A DNA stretch of 64,000 bases, from assembly GCA_965641885.1 (NCBI GenBank), contig OZ282574.1:2418001-2482000 (forward strand), given 5' to 3'. The translations under genes were made by a program, and so were the position numbers. Shown piece after piece: positions 51,975 through 61,243 of this stretch (within the stretch, counting starts at the first letter, position 1; the number at the start of each line of letters is the position of its first letter). The notes beneath the pieces were generated by a model that was not told the DNA's origin, searched no databases, and saw only the letters and a program-made list of their open reading frames with translations. This DNA is from Pseudophaeobacter sp965641885. Its GTDB lineage: Bacteria > Pseudomonadota > Alphaproteobacteria > Rhodobacterales > Rhodobacteraceae.

Positions 51975-53234
51975 CTAACCGGCGCTGACAGCACAAAGCC
52001 TTGCCGGAAGGCTGGCATAGCCGCGAAACCGCATACGCCCACCGCCGCTCCGCCCTGGCAAAAGTTCGTAGGACGGAAAACGCGCCAGAAAGCGTTCCAG
52101 CGCAATTTTGCCCTCCAGACGGGCCAGGGTCAGCCCCACGCAGACATGTGGGCCACCCGCAAAAGCCAGGTGGCGGTTGGGCTTACGAGAGATGTCAAAG
52201 CTTGTCGGGTCCAAGAACACGTCCGGATCCCGGTTCGCGGCCCCGATCATCAGATGCAAGTTGCGGCCCCGTGGGATAGTCACGCCGCCAATTTCAACCA
52301 TGGCTGTGGTCTCGCGATTTCCCAGCTGGTTGGGCGAGCGATAGCGCAGCACCTCCTCTACCGCCGGTTTGATCAGATCCGGCTGCGCCAGCAAGCGCGC
52401 CCTTTGCGCAGGGTGGTCATGCAACAGCGCCAACCCGTTGCCGATCAGATTGGTTGTCGTCTCATGGCCGGCATTCAGGATAAAGATACAGTTCTGGATC
52501 AACTCAATCTCGCTTAACCCCTCCTCGCCGATGTTGCGCGCCTCATTGCCAATGAGCCGGGTCAGCACATCCGTTTCAGGATCGCCAGGCGCGGCGCGGC
52601 GGCGCGCCACCAGATCGCTCAGATAGGCCTTGAACTCCTCCACTGCCCGGTGCCCCAGCTCCAGCGCGTCAGCGCTCAACGCAGGCTCCAGTGCGCCAAG
52701 GATCGCCAGAGACCAGTCCCGCAGTGGCGCCCGCTCCTGCTCGGGTATATCCAGCAGATTGCCGATAATCTGGATGGGAATACTCGAGGCAAAATCTTCG
52801 ATCAGATCCACCTCGTCCCGGGCCTGCATCTCATCAAGCAAGTGATCCACAGCGGCAATCAGACCCGGCTCCATCCGGGCAATTGCCCTTGGGGTCAGGG
52901 CCGAGCTCATGATCCGGCGCACCCGCGTGTGCAGTGGCGGATCCGAGAACACCAGCGAGGAGGTGTGATGCTCAAACAGCGGAGTGCCCTGCCCGAACTT
53001 AGGGGCAAACACCCGTTTTTTGTCGGACGAAAACAAGGTGGTATCACGATAGATCCGGTCGAGATCCGCATGGCGGCAAATCAAAACAGAGCCATCTGGC
53101 TGCGGCAGGACCGGCGCCTGCACCAGCAGCGCATCATAAAAGCGAAAGGGGTTATCGACAAAACCTGCGGGCGGCTCGGCCAGATCAAAGCCAAGGATAT
53201 CTAGCGGCTGCTGGCTCTCTACAGGTGTCGGCAA
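51975..53234 (-). CDS. Cytochrome P450 (CYP107/CYP-like soluble type)
   Basis: Soluble P450 of 419 residues. The I-helix shows FILNAGHETTTNLIGNGL, the K-helix has VEEVLRYRSP (ExxR), and the heme loop FAGGPHVCVGLTLARLEG holds the Cys ligand. HHTSSLVFSDPPLHTRVRRIM is the usual C-helix region. The TTG at 53234 is preferred as start because GGGAGG lies six bases before it; a TTG at 53249 would overlap that site. No redox partner gene is near. It differs strongly from the P450 at 12.3 kb and the two are not recent copies. Substrate unknown. Confidence 0.92.
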   Translation of the reverse strand: MPTPVESQQPLDILGFDLAEPPAGFVDNPFRFYDALLVQAPVLPQPDGSVLICRHADLDRIYRDTTLFSSDKKRVFAPKFGQGTPLFEHHTSSLVFSDPPLHTRVRRIMSSALTPRAIARMEPGLIAAVDHLLDEMQARDEVDLIEDFASSIPIQIIGNLLDIPEQERAPLRDWSLAILGALEPALSADALELGHRAVEEFKAYLSDLVARRRAAPGDPETDVLTRLIGNEARNIGEEGLSEIELIQNCIFILNAGHETTTNLIGNGLALLHDHPAQRARLLAQPDLIKPAVEEVLRYRSPNQLGNRETTAMVEIGGVTIPRGRNLHLMIGAANRDPDVFLDPTSFDISRKPNRHLAFAGGPHVCVGLTLARLEGKIALERFLARFPSYELLPGRSGGGRMRFRGYASLPARLCAVSAG

Positions 53235-53368
53235 AACTGAACCTCCCAATGCATGCTGCGACGATCAGAGAAGACTGCTTATATGTCAACCACATGCCAG
53301 CTATGCTTGGCTTCACAAACAAGAACACCACAGGTGACAAGCCGCCTGTGAGGCGATATGTTCGCCAT

Positions 53369-53707
53369 ATGTCCACAGCCATTTCCACCATCCGCAACCT
53401 TGGTCCCGCCTATGAGGACGCCTGCAAACGTGCGGGCATTCACAGCGCCGAAGAGCTGCGCACTCTGGGAGCGGATGCCAGTTATGCCAAATTGCTGGCC
53501 TCGGGAAGCAAACCGCATTTTATCGGTTATTATGTGCTGGTGATGGCGCTGCAGGGACGTCCGTGGAACGACTGTAAAGGCGAAGAGAAGAAAGCCCTGC
53601 GGCAACGGTTTGACGCCATCAAAGCCAGAAGTTTTGACTTTGAGGGCTCCGAACTGGAGCGCATCCTGAACCAGATCGGCGTCATTGAGAAAACATCGCA
53701 GCGGTGA
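53369..53707 (+). CDS. TfoX C-terminal domain protein
   Basis: Small protein of 112 residues matching the TfoX/Sxy C-terminal domain: ISTIRNLGPAYEDACKRAGI then HSAEELRTLGADASYAKLLASG, with a helix-hairpin-helix-like pattern, and YYVLVMALQGRPWNDC. The N-terminal Sxy domain is missing, which is common in alphaproteobacteria. In Haemophilus and E. coli Sxy takes part in competence control; a similar role here is not shown. It is divergent from the P450 gene and converges on ndk. Confidence 0.85.
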   Translation: MSTAISTIRNLGPAYEDACKRAGIHSAEELRTLGADASYAKLLASGSKPHFIGYYVLVMALQGRPWNDCKGEEKKALRQRFDAIKARSFDFEGSELERILNQIGVIEKTSQR

Positions 53708-53794
53708 TCTTTGCGCCCGGGTGTTGGTTATAGACTGTTCAGCTGAGCGGCCGAGGTAAGGGCAACCCGCATCACCGGCATCAATGGGCGAAAC

Positions 53795-53829
53795 AAAAAG
53801 GGGCCGCACCGGATATCCAGTGCAGCCCC
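53795..53829 (-). terminator. Rho-independent terminator of ndk
   Basis: GGGGC(C)GCAC (53800-53809) pairs with GTGC(A)GCCCC (53820-53829) with one mismatch. On the minus strand TTTTTG follows. It lies 28 bp past the ndk stop. Confidence 0.85.
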
Positions 53830-53857
53830 AAATTCTGTCTTACGCTATAGCGGCTGT

Positions 53858-54280
53858 TTAGCCGACCAGCTCAAGACCGGAGAAGAAGTAGGCGATTTCA
53901 ACAGCTGCGGTTTCGGGAGCGTCGGAGCCGTGAACCGAGTTTTCGCCAACCGATTCTGCAAATTCAGCGCGGATAGTGCCGGCAGCTGCATCCGCTGGGT
54001 TGGTCGCGCCCATGATTTCGCGGTTTTTCGCAATGGCGTTTTCGCCTTCCAGAACCTGGCAAACGATAGGCTCGGAGGACATGAATTCGCACAGTTCGTC
54101 ATAGAAGGGACGCTCAGCGTGTACTTCGTAGAATTTGCCAGCCTGAGCTTTGGTCAGGTGGATGCGCTTTTGTGCGACGATGCGCAGGCCAGCTTCTTCG
54201 AACTTGGCGTTGATCGCACCGGTCAGGTTGCGACGAGTGGCATCGGGTTTGATGATCGAGAAAGTGCGTTGCAGAGCCAT
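53858..54280 (-). CDS. ndk: Nucleoside diphosphate kinase
   Basis: Enzyme of 140 residues that makes NTPs from NDPs by a phospho-His step. RTFSIIKPDATRRNLTG at the start, RPFYDELCEFMSSEP, and the active-site NSVHGSDAPETA with the phosphorylated His near 117 are all present. The ATG at 54280 gives the conserved start; it follows GGAGAACGCCCG. It ends at a clear terminator. Confidence 0.97.
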   Translation of the reverse strand: MALQRTFSIIKPDATRRNLTGAINAKFEEAGLRIVAQKRIHLTKAQAGKFYEVHAERPFYDELCEFMSSEPIVCQVLEGENAIAKNREIMGATNPADAAAGTIRAEFAESVGENSVHGSDAPETAAVEIAYFFSGLELVG

Positions 54281-54405
54281 CGGGCGTTCTCCATTTGAAA
54301 GATCGGCGTCGGTAAAATCCGTGCCGTAATATTGCGCGCCGCCTAACATGCCTGTGCGCACATGGGAAGGGGTGAGTTACTTCAGGGCGGAAATTGCAGG
54401 TGGTT

Positions 54406-55608
54406 TCAGGCGGTTTCTTCCAGCGGGTCATGAATGTCGAGCCAACGCACATAGAGCGCGGCAGCCAGAGCCCCGATGCCCGAAACCAGAATGATCGCCA
54501 GAACCATAAAGGGCGCATTCTGCGCGGTGACCAGCCAGCCGGTCGCCGATGTCATCACCGCCCCCAGCCCCACCGTGATGGCCCCCGAAAGGCCAGATGC
54601 ACTGCCGGCCAGATGCGGCCGCACCGACATCAACCCCGCACTTGCATTGGCCACGGTCAATCCATTGCCAAATCCAACGGCGATGGCCGAGCCAAAGAAC
54701 ACCTGGATGGATCCCTGCCCGGCCAAAAACAAGCACAGCCCAATCAACGGCCCCAACACGGCTGCCAGGCGTCCCACCAGGATCAGATTGGTCAAAGACA
54801 CCCGGTTTGCCAGAACCCCCGTGACAAAATTGCCAAACATAAAGCCAGCGCTGATGATGCCGATGCCCAGCCCCAGCAGGGCCGGGTTAAGGTCAAACCA
54901 GGCCGCAGCCACCAGGGGCGCCCCGGTTATAAAGGCGTAAAACCCGCCAATGGAGAAGGCCAGGCAGAGGCAGTAGCCCCAGAACCGGCGCGACACCAAC
55001 AGATCAGGATAGGTACGCATCTGGGCTCCGAAGGTGGCCGATCGGTGGTGATTGGTCTCGCCCCAATCGCCCCAGCTCAGCGCCAGCATCCCCAGCCCCA
55101 ACACGGCATAGAGCACAAAGCCCGAGCGCCAGCCAAACAGAATGTCCAAAGCACCGCCCAGCATCGGCCCCAGCATCGGCGCCAGCGCCATTGCCATGGT
55201 GACATAGCCAAGCTTGCTTGCGGCCTCTTTGGTGGAATGCATGTCGCGAATAGCCGCCCGGGACAGCACCTGCCCCGCCACCACCGTGCCCTGCAGCATG
55301 CGAAACCCCAGAAAGACCCAGATAGATTGCGCCAACATGCAGCCAATCGAGGCCAGCGTGAAGATCAGCATAGAGGCCAAAAGAATGGGACGGCGGCCAA
55401 AGCGATCCGAAAGCGGCCCCATAATCAATTGCAACCCGGCTGAGATCCCCAAATAACCGGCAAGCGCCAGGTTCACCAAGCCATAGCTTGTCTCAAAGTC
55501 TTCGGCGATATGCGCCATGGACGGCAAGAACATATTGAGTGACAAAACCGCCAGCGCTGTACTGAAAACCAGCGTCACAAGATGTGGAGCAGTCTGTGCA
55601 GCCCGCAT
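54406..55608 (-). CDS. Bcr/CflA-type MFS drug exporter
   Basis: Major facilitator of 400 residues with twelve TM helices. LSLNMFLPSMAHIAEDFE in TM1 and GPLSDRFGRRPILLASML in loop 2-3 are signatures of the Bcr/CflA group (multidrug, bicyclomycin, or sulfonamide export). GWRSGFVLYAVLGL is the usual TM5-6 segment. The ATG at 55608 begins the first helix properly. It is divergent from the ABC-F gene, with a spacer of 261 bp in which no gene was seen. Substrate cannot be told. Confidence 0.92.
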   Translation of the reverse strand: MRAAQTAPHLVTLVFSTALAVLSLNMFLPSMAHIAEDFETSYGLVNLALAGYLGISAGLQLIMGPLSDRFGRRPILLASMLIFTLASIGCMLAQSIWVFLGFRMLQGTVVAGQVLSRAAIRDMHSTKEAASKLGYVTMAMALAPMLGPMLGGALDILFGWRSGFVLYAVLGLGMLALSWGDWGETNHHRSATFGAQMRTYPDLLVSRRFWGYCLCLAFSIGGFYAFITGAPLVAAAWFDLNPALLGLGIGIISAGFMFGNFVTGVLANRVSLTNLILVGRLAAVLGPLIGLCLFLAGQGSIQVFFGSAIAVGFGNGLTVANASAGLMSVRPHLAGSASGLSGAITVGLGAVMTSATGWLVTAQNAPFMVLAIILVSGIGALAAALYVRWLDIHDPLEETA

Positions 55609-55869
55609 GAAATCACCCGAAGTTGAATATCTTTGCGCCTCAGCTAGCAGCAAGATCGCCGAGGGACCAGCCGCAACGCCGCGTGCGTTTTGCCCAGTTT
55701 TCCCAGTCCATTTCCCGTCGCGAGGGAAATTCTGGGCCTCGCGCCCTGTTTCGCGGCCATTATCGCAAAGTCCACGGCACTGCATTCACCCGGCCCTGTG
55801 TTCAATTGTAGCTGCAAAGAGCGTTGATACGCATTGACAAGCCCGGAACACTGCGACAGTGCTCAGCCC

Positions 55870-57732
55870 ATGCTACGTATTCAGGACATCACCTATTCGG
55901 TTGAAGGCCGCCCTCTGTTCGAAGAGGCCAGTGCCACCATTCCCAATGGCCACAAAGTTGGCCTTGTGGGGCGTAACGGCACCGGCAAAACGACCTTGTT
56001 TCGCCTTATCCGGGGCGAGCTGGCGCTTGAGACCGGCTCGATCACGCTGCCGTCAAAGGCGCAGATCGGCGGCATCGCTCAGGAGGCGCCGTCGTCAAAC
56101 GTGTCGCTGATCGACACGGTGCTTGAGGCCGCGACGGAACGTGCAGCGCTGATGGCCGAGGCCGAGACCGCAACCGACCCGACCCGCATTGCCGAGGTGC
56201 AAACCCGGCTGGCGGATATCGACGCCTGGTCCGCCGAAGCCCGCGCCGCCTCGATCCTTAAAGGTCTGGGATTTGATGAGGAGGCGCAGCAGCGCCCCTG
56301 TTCCGATTTCTCCGGTGGCTGGCGCATGCGGGTTGCTCTGGCAGCTGTGTTGTTCTCTGAACCTGATCTGTTGCTGCTGGATGAGCCGACCAACTACCTT
56401 GACCTTGAAGGTGCGCTGTGGCTGGAGGCCTATCTGGTCAAATACCCCCATACCGTGATCATCATCAGCCACGACCGTGAGCTGCTGAACCGCTCTGTTG
56501 GTGGTATTTTGCACCTGGAGGACCGCAAGGTCACCTATTACGGCGGCAACTATGACCAGTTTGCCCGCCAACGCGCTGCCAACCGCGCCAATCAGGCTGC
56601 GCAGGCGAAAAAGCAAGACCTGCGCCGCGCTCATTTGCAAAGCTTTGTCGACCGCTTCAAGGCCAAGGCCAGCAAGGCCAAGCAGGCACAGAGCCGCGTC
56701 AAGATGCTGGAGAAGATGGAAACGATCCGCGCGCCCGAAGATGCCGCCCGCACCGTCTTTACCTTTCCGACGCCAGAAGAGCTGTCGCCACCCATTATTG
56801 CCACCGAAGGCGTCAAGGTTGGCTATGACGGCAAGGTGATCCTGGGCAATCTGGATCTGCGCATCGACCAAGACGACCGCATCGCGCTCTTGGGCAAAAA
56901 CGGCGAGGGTAAATCAACCCTCTCCAAAATGCTCTCGGCGCGCCTGGCCCCCATGGGCGGCAAGATGAGCCAGTCCAGCAAGCTGCGCATCGGCTTTTTT
57001 GCCCAGCATCAGGTCGACGAGCTCTATATTGATGAAACACCGCTGCAGCACCTGATCCGCGAACGCGCCAGCGAGGGCCAGCCCCGTCTGCGGGCGCGGC
57101 TTGCCGGTTTTGGCCTTGGCGCTGATCAGGCAGATACGGCAGTGGGGCGTCTGTCGGGCGGCCAGAAGGCGCGTCTGTCGCTGCTGCTGGCCACATTGGA
57201 TGCGCCACACCTGCTGATCCTCGATGAGCCGACCAACCACCTCGATATCGAAAGCCGTGAAGCCCTGGTTGAGGCGCTTACCGCCTATACCGGTGCCGTG
57301 ATTTTGGTCAGCCACGACATGCACCTGTTGAGCCTGGTTGCTGACCGGCTTTGGCTGGTGTCCAATGGCACGGTTGTGCCCTATGAGGGCGATCTGGCCT
57401 CGTATCGCGCCTTGCTGCTGGAAAAAGACAAACCTGCCCCGAAAGCCAAGGCTGCCAAAAAAGAAAAGCCAAAAGCTGCGCGCCCCTCAAGGGATGCCAT
57501 TCTGGCTCTGCGCAAAGAGGCGCGTAAATCCGAAGAGCGCGTTACAAAGCTGAGCCAGATGAAAGACAAGCTGGATATCAAGCTGGCAGATCCAGAGCTT
57601 TACGAGCCTGAAAACAAAGACGAAGCCCGGGTCTGGCAAGGCAAACATGCCGAAGTCATCTCGGCGCTAGAACGGGCTGAGCTCTTGTGGATGCGCGCCC
57701 TTGAGAAACTGGAAAAAGCCGAGGCCGCATGA
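55870..57732 (+). CDS. ABC-F family ATPase (Uup/EttA-like)
   Basis: Soluble protein of 620 residues with two ABC domains and no membrane part; the family works on ribosomes. Walker A motifs are GRNGTGKTTL (about 35) and GKNGEGKSTL (about 342). Signatures are FSGGWRMRVALA and LSGGQKARLSLL, and Walker B motifs are LLLLDEPTNYLDLE and LLILDEPTNHLDIE. Between them is the basic linker with YDQFARQRAANRANQ. The C-terminal coiled coil (KEARKSEERVTKLSQMKDKL) is as in Uup. It overlaps marC by 4 bp. Confidence 0.94.
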   Translation: MLRIQDITYSVEGRPLFEEASATIPNGHKVGLVGRNGTGKTTLFRLIRGELALETGSITLPSKAQIGGIAQEAPSSNVSLIDTVLEAATERAALMAEAETATDPTRIAEVQTRLADIDAWSAEARAASILKGLGFDEEAQQRPCSDFSGGWRMRVALAAVLFSEPDLLLLDEPTNYLDLEGALWLEAYLVKYPHTVIIISHDRELLNRSVGGILHLEDRKVTYYGGNYDQFARQRAANRANQAAQAKKQDLRRAHLQSFVDRFKAKASKAKQAQSRVKMLEKMETIRAPEDAARTVFTFPTPEELSPPIIATEGVKVGYDGKVILGNLDLRIDQDDRIALLGKNGEGKSTLSKMLSARLAPMGGKMSQSSKLRIGFFAQHQVDELYIDETPLQHLIRERASEGQPRLRARLAGFGLGADQADTAVGRLSGGQKARLSLLLATLDAPHLLILDEPTNHLDIESREALVEALTAYTGAVILVSHDMHLLSLVADRLWLVSNGTVVPYEGDLASYRALLLEKDKPAPKAKAAKKEKPKAARPSRDAILALRKEARKSEERVTKLSQMKDKLDIKLADPELYEPENKDEARVWQGKHAEVISALERAELLWMRALEKLEKAEAA

Positions 57733-58352
57733 TCGACACCGCCTTTCTGATCACCTCTTTTGTGACGCTTTTTGTAATCATTGATCCAATTGGCCTCACA
57801 CCGATCTTTCTGGCGCTGACACAGGGCGCCACGTCGCGCGAGCGGCGTTCCATCGCGCTGCGTTCGGCCCTGACGGCGATGTTTTTGCTGGCGCTCTTTA
57901 CCGCCTTTGGCGAGGCTGTTCTAGGTTTTGCCGGCATCTCCATGGCAGCCTTTCGCGTGGCGGGGGGTATTTTACTGTTTCTCACCGCGCTGGACATGTT
58001 GTTTGAGCGACGCACCAAGCGGCGGGAACATCAGGGTGAAGAAGCCACCGAGGTTGAAGACCCCTCGATCTTTCCTATGTCTATCCCACTGATTGCCGGT
58101 CCGGGCTCAATTGCCACGGTGATCCTGCTTGCTGGGCAAAAACCAGGGCTGGAAGGCTTTGGACTGGTGATGTGCGTGGTGATTGCCGTGCTGCTGCTGA
58201 TGCTGGCTATGTTTCTGGTTTCCGGGCTGTTTGAACGTGCGCTTGGCAAGACTGGCATCAATGTGGTGACACGGCTGCTGGGCATGCTGCTGGCCGCGTT
58301 GTCGGTGCAGTTTGTTTTGGACGGGCTGCGTGACTTTGGATTTGCGAGCTAA
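57729..58352 (+). CDS. MarC family integral membrane protein
   Basis: Membrane protein of 207 residues with six TM helices. FVTLFVIIDPIGLTPIFLALTQG is the conserved opening. FRVAGGILLFLTALDMLF and PLIAGPGSIATVILL are also typical of MarC/YchE/YhgN. Function is unknown despite the historic link to multiple-antibiotic resistance. The ATG overlaps the ABC-F stop by 4 bp. A retropepsin-like gene follows after 44 bp. Confidence 0.92.
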   Translation: MIDTAFLITSFVTLFVIIDPIGLTPIFLALTQGATSRERRSIALRSALTAMFLLALFTAFGEAVLGFAGISMAAFRVAGGILLFLTALDMLFERRTKRREHQGEEATEVEDPSIFPMSIPLIAGPGSIATVILLAGQKPGLEGFGLVMCVVIAVLLLMLAMFLVSGLFERALGKTGINVVTRLLGMLLAALSVQFVLDGLRDFGFAS

Positions 58353-58396
58353 CGAGACAGTCCGGCACCGCAACAGCCTTGGGGAGGCCTGACAAT

Positions 58397-58978
58397 TTGG
58401 AAGACATAGAGTTTGGTCGGCTGATTTACCTGCTGCTGCTGCTTTGTGCCGTGGGATCCTGGGTCTTTTTGCAAAACCGTCAGAGCCTCAACAAGACTGT
58501 GCAGCAACTGGCGGTCTGGGCCTTCATTTTCCTGGGCGTGATCGCCGGATACGGGCTATGGGGGGACATACGCCAGACGCTGCGGCCGCAACAATCGGTG
58601 ATGGCAGAGGCCGGCCGCGTGGTGGTGCCACGGGCGCCGGATGGTCACTATTACCTCACCCTTATGGTCAATGGTGCTGCCGTTGATTTCCTGGTGGACA
58701 CAGGGGCGAGCCAAGTGGTGCTGACCGCAAATGATGCCCGCCGCGCTGGCATTGATCCTGAAAAACTCGCCTATCTTGGCCGCGCCAATACCGCAAATGG
58801 CGAAGTGCGCACCGCCTCTGTCCGGGTGGATGAGCTGGCGCTTGGGGATATTCGTGACACGAACCTGCGGGTCTGGGTGAATGAAGGCAAGATGGAAAAG
58901 TCTCTGTTGGGCATGACATACCTGCAGCGCTGGTCCCATATCGAGATCCGCAATGGGGCGCTGGTTCTGTCGCGCTGA
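58397..58978 (+). CDS. Membrane-anchored retropepsin-like aspartic protease (TIGR02281 type)
   Basis: Protein of 193 residues. Two N-terminal TM helices (about 8-24 and 37-55) lead into a periplasmic clan AA domain. The active-site triplet is in VDFLVDTGASQVVLT (DTGA, about residue 108). The rest (RTASVRVDELALGDIRDTNLRVWV; KSLLGMTYLQRW) is the family ending. Such one-domain proteases act as dimers like viral retropepsin. TTG at 58397 is preferred as start, as GGGGAGG lies ten bases before; a TTG at 58379 would be part of that site. Targets unknown. Confidence 0.85.
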   Translation: MEDIEFGRLIYLLLLLCAVGSWVFLQNRQSLNKTVQQLAVWAFIFLGVIAGYGLWGDIRQTLRPQQSVMAEAGRVVVPRAPDGHYYLTLMVNGAAVDFLVDTGASQVVLTANDARRAGIDPEKLAYLGRANTANGEVRTASVRVDELALGDIRDTNLRVWVNEGKMEKSLLGMTYLQRWSHIEIRNGALVLSR

Positions 58979-59088
58979 GGTCGCGCCGCCGCCGCGACAT
59001 GTCCCCTCTCATTGAGTGACATGTCGTTTCAAACGATCTCGCAGAATATCACATCGCTTCAAAAAACCATGAAACCAAATCCAGCAGA

Positions 59089-59547
59089 TCAGGTTTCGGC
59101 CTTCTTTTCCCACCGCCCCGATTCTTCGGACCAGTACTGCGCAGAGCAGCCCGCCCCTGTCAGGCTTTTCCACTTCACCCTTGCCTGCTGCACCGCCTGT
59201 GCATCGTTGCCATCAAACAAGATACAGACCCGTTGCAGCGCCTGCACCTCCTCAGCGGTGATGCCAGCCCCGTCCACGGTCATCACGCAGTCGGGCGCAT
59301 TTGCGGCCTCCGGTCCGGTGGTCAGCAGAACCGGTTGCAGCGCATCATGGGGACCACCGGCCAGACCATGGGCCAGAAAGCTCTCGGGCCTGCCTTGCCA
59401 AAGGCTCTCGTCCAGCCAGCTCATGCGGTCCGGCTCTTGCCCCCGCACAGCAATACGCCAGCCGGCACCGCGCGCCTTTTCCAAAAGAGTTGGCAGGGTC
59501 TCTTGCAAAGGACGACGGGTCAGGTGGTAGAAATAGGCAGCCCCCAT
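59089..59547 (-). CDS. holC: DNA polymerase III chi subunit
   Basis: Protein of 152 residues. AAYFYHLTRRPLQETLPTLLEKA at the start and the middle WLDESLWQGRPESFLAHGL are the signature of HolC, which links the clamp-loader to SSB. VCILFDGNDAQAVQQARVKWK ends the family region. It lies 7 bp behind pepA on the same strand, the usual pepA-holC pair. Confidence 0.94.
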   Translation of the reverse strand: MGAAYFYHLTRRPLQETLPTLLEKARGAGWRIAVRGQEPDRMSWLDESLWQGRPESFLAHGLAGGPHDALQPVLLTTGPEAANAPDCVMTVDGAGITAEEVQALQRVCILFDGNDAQAVQQARVKWKSLTGAGCSAQYWSEESGRWEKKAET

Positions 59548-59554
59548 GACGGTT

Positions 59555-61030
59555 TTACTCTGCCTCGAACTTGTCGTGCACCAGACGGTTCAGCGCCATG
59601 ACGCCCCAGCCTGTGGCGCCTTTGGGCGCATAGGACGTAGCGGATTTAACCGAGGCCACGCCTGCGATATCCAGATGGATCCAGGGCATGTCCTCTTTGA
59701 CAAAACGCTTAAGGAACTGTGCCGCCGTGATCGAGCCCGCGGGGCGGCCGCCGATGTTTTTCATATCAGCAATCCGGGACTTGAGCTGGTCATCATAGGC
59801 CTGTCCCAGTGGCATTCTCCAGGCGCCTTCATCCTCGGATTTGGCTGCTTTGAGGAAACCATTGCACAGGGCATCCTCGTTGGAAAAGACCCCGGCATTT
59901 TCATGGCCCAGACCAATAATGATGGCGCCTGTCAGGGTGGCCAGATCAATCATGCCAGAAGGTTTGAAGCGCTCCTGCGCGTACCACATCACATCGCAGA
60001 GCACCAACCGGCCCTCGGCATCGGTATTGATCACCTCGATGGTGTCGCCCTTCATTGATTTCACCACATCCCCCGGACGGGTGGCATTGCTCGAAGGCAT
60101 GTTTTCGACCAGACCAACCAGCCCCACCACATTGGCGCGCGCCTTGCGCAGCGCCAGGGCTTTCATGGTGCCAACAACAACACCGGCGCCGCCCATGTCC
60201 ATGGTCATGTCTTCCATACCCGCCGCCGGTTTCAGCGAGATGCCACCGGTATCAAACACCACGCCCTTACCAACCAGAGCCAAAGGAGCCTCGCCCTCGG
60301 CGCCCCCCTTCCACTGCATGATCGCAACTTTTGAGGGGCTGTCAGATCCCTGCCCGACGCAGAGCAGCGCGCCCATGCCCAGCTCTTCGAGCGCAGGCTC
60401 GTCCAGTATCTCGATCTCCAGACCGATGGCTGACATGTCCTCAATGCGACGGGCAAACTCAGAGGTGGTCAGGACATTGGCGGGCTCGTTGATCAGGTCA
60501 CGGGTCATGTGAACGCCTTCGGCCACCGCCGCCAGCGGCGCATAGGCTGCGGCCATCTCGTCAAACGCCTTATGGGCGATGGTGATCTCGGCCACGGGGT
60601 TTTCTTTTTGCGCCGTCTTATGGTTGTCGAACCCATAGCTGCGCAGCGCGATGCCCATGGCCAGTTCGGCCGCCTTTGGGATCGAGCCCGCCATCACAGT
60701 CAGAGATTTCCCAGCCGCAGCCACCACCAGTTTCGCCCCCGCCTTGCGTGCCTCAGTCGGGGTAATACGACGGGGCAGGACCTGGACATGCAGCGCCTCT
60801 GCCGCCATTCCCGCAGGCCAGTTAAGGGTCGTCACGGTACCCAGTTTGGTCGTCTCAAATCCGGGCGCTGCTATCAGACGCGCCAGAGCCCCTTTTGTCA
60901 GGCGATTGGCGCTGCGCGCCGCCTGATCCATCACGCCCTCAGGCGTAACCAGAACCACAACATGGCCCGTCATCCCGGACAGTTCCTTGGGGTCGTAGTC
61001 GGCAAAGCGGATGGCGGGCAAAGTGCTCAT
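59555..61030 (-). CDS. pepA: Leucyl aminopeptidase
   Basis: M17 dimetal aminopeptidase of 491 residues. The signature NTDAEGRLVL is near 345. Metal-site segments are LVGKGVVFDTGGISLKPA (about 262) and MDMGGAGVVVG. The N-terminal non-catalytic domain (1-170) is also complete. The ATG at 61030 (MSTLPAIRF) follows AGGAGCCCACAG. PepA breaks down peptides in the cytoplasm and in some bacteria binds DNA. It is divergent from lptF and lptG, as in many proteobacteria. Confidence 0.96.
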   Translation of the reverse strand: MSTLPAIRFADYDPKELSGMTGHVVVLVTPEGVMDQAARSANRLTKGALARLIAAPGFETTKLGTVTTLNWPAGMAAEALHVQVLPRRITPTEARKAGAKLVVAAAGKSLTVMAGSIPKAAELAMGIALRSYGFDNHKTAQKENPVAEITIAHKAFDEMAAAYAPLAAVAEGVHMTRDLINEPANVLTTSEFARRIEDMSAIGLEIEILDEPALEELGMGALLCVGQGSDSPSKVAIMQWKGGAEGEAPLALVGKGVVFDTGGISLKPAAGMEDMTMDMGGAGVVVGTMKALALRKARANVVGLVGLVENMPSSNATRPGDVVKSMKGDTIEVINTDAEGRLVLCDVMWYAQERFKPSGMIDLATLTGAIIIGLGHENAGVFSNEDALCNGFLKAAKSEDEGAWRMPLGQAYDDQLKSRIADMKNIGGRPAGSITAAQFLKRFVKEDMPWIHLDIAGVASVKSATSYAPKGATGWGVMALNRLVHDKFEAE

Positions 61031-61243
61031 GTCTGTGGGCTCCTGTCGGGGAAAAATATTGTGCTGTTTAGTCAACAGGTAACTTGCAGATCGCGCAATG
61101 GCTAGTCCCCATGCACAGCACAGGTTTACACCTTTGGTCTATTCCTGAGCCTGATCGCGCTTACAGCACAGATTGCAGTTTTCCCCGGGGAACAAATCCT
61201 CTAGGATCAGGAAAAACAATACAGACAGGTCTGGGGGGATCGG

